Positions 58,765-64,000 of a stretch of DNA of 64,000 bases are shown one piece after another. Position numbers and translations under genes: made by a program. Source of the DNA: Chrysemys picta bellii (taxonomy: Eukaryota; Chordata; Testudines; Emydidae); the NCBI RefSeq assembly GCF_011386835.1, contig NC_088794.1, positions 68,644,434 to 68,708,433 on the forward strand, read 5' to 3'. Every line of letters begins with the position of its first letter. Position 1 is the stretch's first letter. Below the pieces are notes generated by a model. That model was not told the DNA's origin. It was given only the letters and a program-made list of their open reading frames with translations, and searched no databases.

Positions 58765-59172
58765 TGTGACAGGCTGCAGGGCATACTCCCTGGTAAACAT
58801 GGAGTTAACTCCAACTCTGGTTCTCCCTCCTCTTGTGTTTGGCACTCAAAGGAAGGGGTATAGGAATGGCTGTTTTTGAAACAGTGTAGAGTCCAAATCC
58901 AGGGGCCCAGGCTAACCCCACACAGGAGGAGTTTTCTCGAGAAAGAGACCTTGGTAATTTAGAGAAATGTTAAGTGTGTGCAGAGTCATTCCACTGGGTT
59001 ACATTTACAGCAGTCTACCTGAGTTTCCTTAATTAACAGCAGGGAGTAATCCCCCCTCCTCCCCAGGAACTCAGTATAATTCAATAGAATTTTCCCTCCA
59101 GAGAAAGAAAATTCTAGTAGGGAATTTAAATTTTAAGGAGTTAAGAGTCTCTAGCTTCCTATGCCTGTGACA
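58765..59172. mobile_element. LTR-like or inverted-end element, 408 bp
   Basis: Begins TGTGACAGGC and ends GCCTGTGACA, a perfect 10-bp inverted repeat with TG...CA ends. No clear flanking duplication. It may be a solo LTR; there is no internal coding. Confidence 0.5.
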
Positions 59173-59663
59173 CCTATAATGTAATAGCACCTACCATGTA
59201 ACTAAAGAGATGTGGTTTTTTGGTTTTGTTTTATTGTTTTACTTGCAAATATAAATAGCTTTGTAGATATTTTCAATGTTAATGAAGGAGAAGGGAGGAA
59301 AGGACATGGGACCAAATGGCTGTCTTTTCCATCTGAAACTGTAATGAGGCATTGTGCATTTTTTGCATATGAATAGATCTGCAAGGTTCTAACTCATCAG
59401 TCAAAGGACACCACATTTTAGGCCTTTGTAAATGTTTAAACAAACAACCAATTGCTAAAACATATTGCTAATTTTTCCCAGAGATACCACAGTCCAGATG
59501 TCTGACTTACCTACTCCCCACCCTGCTAAAGATCTTGTGTGTGACATTTTCCTATTTTATTATTTGGTAAACTTTGGCTATGCTGTAGGTGGTTGAACAA
59601 TGGAAAATTAACTGAATGTCATGCACAGAATTAAAAGCAAAGAGTTATATTAAATATATAGTT
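59173..59663. other. Intronic sequence, no gene seen
   Basis: AT-rich; nothing can be supported. Confidence 0.5.
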
Positions 59664-60110
59664 TTAAATGTCTGACAAACTAACAAAAGTCATGACAGTC
59701 AGAGTCATGGCACTCCATTCTCCTGCTGATGTGAAAAAAAGGCACTTGTTCATATCTAAACTCTTACGGTTTATTATGTAGGCACAATGGGACAGGACTG
59801 ATGAGCCCCTCTCTTTAGACTGGTTAGACTTTGGACAGTTAAGCTGCTCAAGATTTGGGTATCGGAAGATTTGCTTCCACTCCTCTGTTAGCATTAACTC
59901 TAGATATTCTTGTTGTTCATATAAACATGGTGATGAGTTTAGGTGGTTTTTGCTTCCCCTCTCTTCATTGATGCCAAGTGAGGAAGCCTTCAGGTGTTTA
60001 TTGCTACAATAAAGTTGTGACCATTTGGTCAAAAATCTACTTTTTGTGACTGTCCTCATTGATGCCAGCCATTCACAATCCTGACCTGGGAGGTAATGAA
60101 CCCAATAGAT
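59664..60110 (-). other. Long open stretch of unknown nature
   Basis: Part of a 185-codon open frame on the minus strand (60221-59664). Its first ~37 codons lie in a CR1-like 3' end. The remainder (for example TKWSQLYCSNKHLKASSLGI) resembles no family I know and has no splice context. A frame this long could arise by chance in 64 kb. Confidence 0.3.
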
Positions 60111-60114
60111 TATA

Positions 60115-60735
60115 ATGACTTTAAAGTCATAGCATGTAAGGCCAGAAGGGACCACCAATCTAACCTCCTGTATATCACAGGCCACCAACACCACCCAGCA
60201 CCCACCCACTAAACTCTGCAACTTAAATCAGACCAAAAGTATTACAGCCCACAGGAGACTAAACTATTGTGTGTCATAAGTAGAGACTAGGAAGGACTGA
60301 GATTTACTAGTGCTGGAGTTTCCTGCACTGGCAAGGAAATGATTGAGTGAGATATACCCAGCTAATCCTGGCAAGTGACCTGCACCCATGTGCTGCAGAA
60401 GGAGGCAAGAAAACCCCAAGATCACTGCCAATCTTATCTGAGAAAATATTCCTTCCCGGCCCCACATATGGAAACCAGTAAGAACCTGAGCATGTGAGCA
60501 AGAACCAACCAGCCAAGCATGTGAGAGAAAGAATGCTCAGTGTCACCTCAGAGCCCTGGCCTTCCCCATCCAGTCTCATCTCAAGCCAGGCCATCAGAGA
60601 AGGAGATAAAAATAAAACAACCCAGAATACACTGGAGGGGGATGAGGAGAAATCCCTTCCTGACCCCTGCAAGTGGTTGTCTGAAACCCCCAAAGCATGA
60701 GCTTTTAGGGACAGAAGACAGAAACTGGAAATGAG
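60115..60735 (-). mobile_element. CR1-like LINE 3' portion
   Basis: AAAGTCATAGCATGTAAGGCCAGAAGGGACCACCAATCTAACCTCCTGTATATCACAGGCC is the complement of a CR1-like 3' end. The following CCAGCACCCACCCACTAAACTC...GGGACAGAAGACAGAAACTGGAAATGAGCCCCGG is repeat sequence I associate with the same turtle family. Confidence 0.65.
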
Positions 60736-61039
60736 CCCCGGTTGTTGACCTCCACCACCTACCATCACACGCAACTCTGTCATACAATTGCACTTGTAAG
60801 TTTGATCAGCTCTCTCTTATCTGCTCTGTGGTCCTTTATCAGGACCAGTCTTCTGTCCGGCTTCCAGGAGGATTCCTCTCTCATGCAGCCTGTCCACCAT
60901 CCTTTGCCTAGGCTTCTGAGCTCCTCCGGGCAGCACGTGTGGCAGATCTGGAGGGGCAGGGTTACCTTGGCTCAGTATTGCCCTTTAACAACTTCAGGCC
61001 CAGTGGGAGTTTGAATATCCCATCACACATCCCTAGTGC

Positions 61040-62405
61040 ATTAATAGAAAGCAATCAGTAAGCCTTCTTTATGCTAGACTAAACAAGCCAATCTCTTCCA
61101 GTCTCCTCTCTTAAGAGACAGAGGGGTAGCCGTGTTAGTATGGATCTGTAAAAAGCAACACAGAGTCCTGTGGCACCTTTAAGACTAACAGATGTATTGG
61201 AGCATAAGCTTTCGTGGGTGAATACCCACTTCGTTAGATGCATGCGTATTCACCCACGAAAGCTTATGCTCCAATACATCTGTTAGTCTTAAAGATGCCA
61301 CAAGACTCTCTGTTGCTTCTCTTAAGAGAGGCCCTCCATTCTCCTGATCATCCTATACCTCTTCTCTGCACCTGTTTAAATTCATCTTTCTTGAATATGG
61401 GTGACCAGAATTATATACAGTATTCCAAATGAGGTCTCACCAGAGCCTTGTACAATGGCATTAATACTTATCTATCTCTCTTAGAAATGCCATACCTGAT
61501 GCATCCTAGGATCACATTTGCCTTTTTCACAGCCACATCATGTTGGTGGCTCACAGTCATCCTGTGATTGACCCACAAGCCCAGGTCTCTCTCTCTCTCT
61601 CCCGCTTCCAACTGACAGGCCCTCAACTTTTAGCAGAAATTCTTATTATTAGACCCAGAGTGTCTGACCTTCACTTTGTACTATTGAACTTCATCCTATT
61701 TCTGTTACTCCAGTCTTCAAGTCATCCTGATCTTCCTGTGTGATGTTCCAATCCTCCTCTGTATTGACAATGCCTCCCAACTTTGTATCATCAGCAAATT
61801 TCATTAGTGCACTCCTACTCTTTGTGCCAAGATCATTAATAGAAATAATCAATAAGGTTAGTCCCAAGACAGATCGTTGATGAACTCCACTAGCAACACT
61901 CTCTAGTGTGATAATTCACTTTTCAGCACAATCAAATGCCTTCTCTACCTTAGAGAGTTCCTCATCTGCCTTACAGTTTGTGTACTGATCCCCATCTTCC
62001 CTAATATAACTAATACTTCTCCATGTGGCATTGTGCCAAATGCTTTCCTGAAGTCCAAGTGCACTAAATTTCTCTTATCTAAAAAATCAGTTATTTTTCC
62101 AAAGAAGGAAATCAGGTTAATATGGCATGATCTACCGTTGGTAATCCTATGTTGCATTACACCCCTTTATCATTTACCTCTATGCATTTAATTATTCTTT
62201 CCTTCCCAATTTGTTCTAAAGCCTTGCACACTACTGAGGTCGGACTTACATGTCTGAAATTGCCTAGATCACTTTTGTTCCCTTTCCTAATTATAGATAT
62301 GACGTTAGCTATTTTCCAGTCAGATTCTACTACCCTCAGATAAATTTTTTTAACAATCCTTGCTACTGGACTAAAAATCTCATGTTGTAAGGATGGGCAG
62401 GACAC
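61040..62405 (-). mobile_element. CR1/L2-group LINE with RT remains, interrupted
   Basis: On the minus strand: WKIANVISIIRKGNKSDLGN and FRHVSPTSVVCKALEQI (62405-62157), then GRSCHINLISFFGKITDFLD and LVHLDFRKAFGTMPH (62157-61945), broken by stops, then the 3' part down to about 61040. It is split by the Penelope-like insert at 61119-61317, and its sequence rejoins across the 12-bp duplication. Confidence 0.85.
61119..61317. mobile_element. Inverted Penelope-like insert with hammerhead-like core
   Basis: Arms 61153-61225 and 61246-61318 are reverse complements with 3 mismatches in 73 bp, around a 20-nt spacer; the last arm base falls in the duplication. Identical TCTCTTAAGAGA flanks (61107-61118 and 61318-61329) show one insertion event. 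The minus strand carries CTAACGAAGTGGGTATTCACCCACGAAAGC, a hammerhead-type core (CUGANGA, stem II, GAAA) with G5 changed to A. The plus-strand arm keeps only the part from stem II onward. The outer CAGAGGGGTAGCCGTG lies on the left arm only. Confidence 0.75.
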
Positions 62406-62619
62406 AAACTCAGGTCAGCAGATTGACCAGGCAACAGACACCTCCAGACTGCCACTTGGCCACAGCAGTAACCCAGCCACTCCCTGCCACCTACAAACTG
62501 CAGCACACGTACACTATGGGAAGTCCTGTCCAAAACACCTGATTGGCAGCCACTGGAGGGCTCCAGTTGGTCCCTTTACACTGTATAAGTCCACAGGGTG
62601 TAGAAGGAAGTGTCCAGGT
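62406..62619. other. Possible LTR or 5' flank of the gag fragment
   Basis: C/A-rich sequence between the LINE and the gag-like region. It could be part of an LTR or leader, but no TG...CA ends or primer-binding site can be defined. Confidence 0.3.
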
Positions 62620-63358
62620 ATCAACATGGATCCCCAGCAAGCTACCATAACTAATACTGCTTCTCTGCCTCCAAAGTCCCAACATCAACTTTGGCTCTGA
62701 CTTGGATTCTGACCCTCATTCTGGACCCAGAACCCTGGCACAGGTTCTGACCTCTAGTACTGAACTAGCCTGTAAGTCTGACCTCAAGTCACTTGAGTCC
62801 CACCCCAGGACCCTGACAACTTACCTGGACCACTCCTAATCCAAGCTAATGGCCAGTCCTGTGGGAACATGGAGGCATAAGGTCATCCCCTACCTGGCAT
62901 ATCTCAAAGGGCACCAGAAATGCCTGAATGGGATGATCATCCCCAGGAGGAACTCCCAACATTGAGAACCAGACCCTGTCGATGCAGATTACTCAGATAC
63001 ATGACAAAAACACTGCACAGTGGACTCAACTGGCACAGTATGCCGCCAAGAACTAGTCTCTGACGGAGCAGACCACTGGCTCCAAGGTGAGAATATTGTA
63101 CTCTGGACAAGTGTCATGCCATGCCAGACCCCCGCCTCCCCAAATATGGGACTGACAGTTCACCTCCATGAACACTTCAGCAGAGACCAACAATTCAGGG
63201 GGATTCTTAATCAATGTTATTTGCAGTTCCTCCTCTGCTCCATGTCCTATCCCATCGAGCAGGCTAAGGTAGAATTTGTAATTAGCCTCCTAACAGAAGA
63301 GCTGTTAGACTGGGCCACATCCCTGCCAGAACAAGGAAGCCCTGTGCTGATGAACTGA
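62620..63358 (+). mobile_element. Ty3/gypsy-type retrotransposon gag fragment
   Basis: An ATG at 62623 opens a short MDPQQATI reading, followed by several stops and frame changes. The last part (from about 63150) reads like the capsid region of Sushi-type Ty3/gypsy gag. There is no protease or pol, and the element stops at the CR1 junction near 63360. It is a broken fragment. Confidence 0.7.
63020..63358 (+). pseudogene. gag-like capsid fragment (Ty3/gypsy)
   Basis: A 112-codon open stretch. Its second half has the order seen in Sushi-class gag and its mammalian derivatives (PEG10/RTL family): an FRGxLNQC block, then a short Gln/Leu-rich segment, a YPIEQAKVEFVISLL block and a WATSL block. 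The N-terminal half does not match. There is no zinc knuckle. It ends with a TGA immediately before the CR1 copy. Decay upstream and the truncation argue against a domesticated gene. Confidence 0.65.
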
Positions 63359-63360
63359 GA

Positions 63361-64000
63361 CACCTAGTTGGCAGCCAGTATCAAGTGGAGTGACCCAGGT
63401 GTCTGTTCTGGGGCCGGTTTTGTTCAATATCTTCATTAATGATCTGGATGATAGGATGGATTGAACCCTCAGCACGTTTACAGATGACACTAAGCTGGGG
63501 GGGGGGGAGAGGTAGATACACTGGGGGGTAGGGATAGGGTCCAGAGAGACCTAGATAAATTGGAGGATTGGGCTAAAAGAAATCTGATGAGGTTCAACAA
63601 GGACAAGTGCATAGTCCTGCATTTAGGATGGAAGAATCCCATGCACTGCTACAGGCTGGGGACCGACTGGCTAAGTGGCAGTTCTGCAGAAAAAGACCTG
63701 GGGATTACAGTGGACGAGAAGCTGGATATGTTGCCAAGAAGGCTAATGGCACTTTGGGCTGCATTAGTAGGAGCATTGCCAGCAGATTGAGTATTGCATC
63801 CAGTTTTGGGCCCCCCACTACAGAAAGTATGTGGACAAATTGGAAAGAGTCCAGTGGAGGGCAATGAAAATGATTAGGGGGTGGGGGCACGTGACTTATG
63901 AGGAAAGGCTGAAGGAACTGGGCTTATTTAGTCTGCAAAAGAGAAGAGTGAGGGAGGATTTGATAGCAGCTTTCAACTATTTGAAGGGGGGTTCCAAAAA
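63361..64000 (+). mobile_element. CR1 LINE, 5'-truncated, runs off window
   Basis: Same subfamily as 20025-21324. It begins inside the RT at CTAGTTGGCAGCCAGTATCAAG and continues with [13 protein letters not shown], then FADD altered (AGCACGTTTACAGATGACAC reads STFTDDT), [20 protein letters not shown] and the VQRRA region (altered). It has a G run near 63499. The 3' end lies beyond 64000. Confidence 0.92.

Noticed and set aside
1..64000. CRISPR array, operons, phage or bacterial genes
   Set aside because: No spaced identical repeats, no compact gene runs and no prokaryotic signals. The window is vertebrate intronic DNA.

Overview
This looks like an intronic stretch of a turtle (or close sauropsid) nuclear genome. 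The organism call is inference. It rests on many CR1-type LINEs (3' ends with repeated TTCTATGA or TCATAGATT motifs), short hAT-type elements with intact 8-bp target duplications of kinds I associate with turtles, Penelope-like repeats with a hammerhead-like core, and old MIR/L2 and 5S-headed SINE relics. There is no prokaryotic gene organisation, and most open frames are short chance frames or parts of repeats.

The one host gene I can identify is LUZP2 (leucine zipper protein 2) on the minus strand. Three consecutive internal coding exons are visible, each with consensus splice sites and each phase 0: 58251-58325 (coiled-coil end), 54092-54256 and 2997-3077 (low-complexity linker ending CDSQD). 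The introns are 3,994 bp (58250-54257) and 51,014 bp (54091-3078). Bases 1-2996 lie in the next downstream intron and 58326-64000 in the next upstream intron. The first and last coding exons are not in the window, as expected for a very large gene.

Layout by repeats: 1-1600 old LINE (-) and an A/T-rich element; 3.6-5.0 kb GC-rich DNA element; 5.7-6.2 kb long hairpin and a 102-bp hAT-type element; 7.7-8.3 kb CR1 (-); 11.8 kb Penelope-like piece; 14.3-17.3 kb tRNA-like, MITE and LTR-like repeats; 18.5-23.6 kb CR1 cluster with three complete copies of one palindromic hAT-type MITE; 27.5-29.1 kb hAT element with transposase remains and unusually long inverted arms; 30.9 kb hAT-type MITE; 32.4-33.9 kb CR1 (+); 36.9-40.4 kb hAT-type element followed by a non-CR1 LINE (-) carrying a nested hAT-type element; 42-48 kb A/T-rich elements and MIR relics; 52.4-52.7 kb 5S-headed SINE; 55.2-55.6 kb MIR and MITE; 58.8-63.4 kb LTR-like element, LINEs, an inverted Penelope-like insertion and a Ty3/gypsy gag fragment; 63.4-64.0 kb CR1 (+) running off the end.

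No new gene system is evident. The best leads are the two hammerhead-bearing inserts (one a near-perfect inverted duplication with a 12-bp target duplication), the hAT element whose inverted arms duplicate the transposase C-terminal coding region, and sequence features beside the LUZP2 splice sites. Family names were assigned by reading and recall, not by database search.
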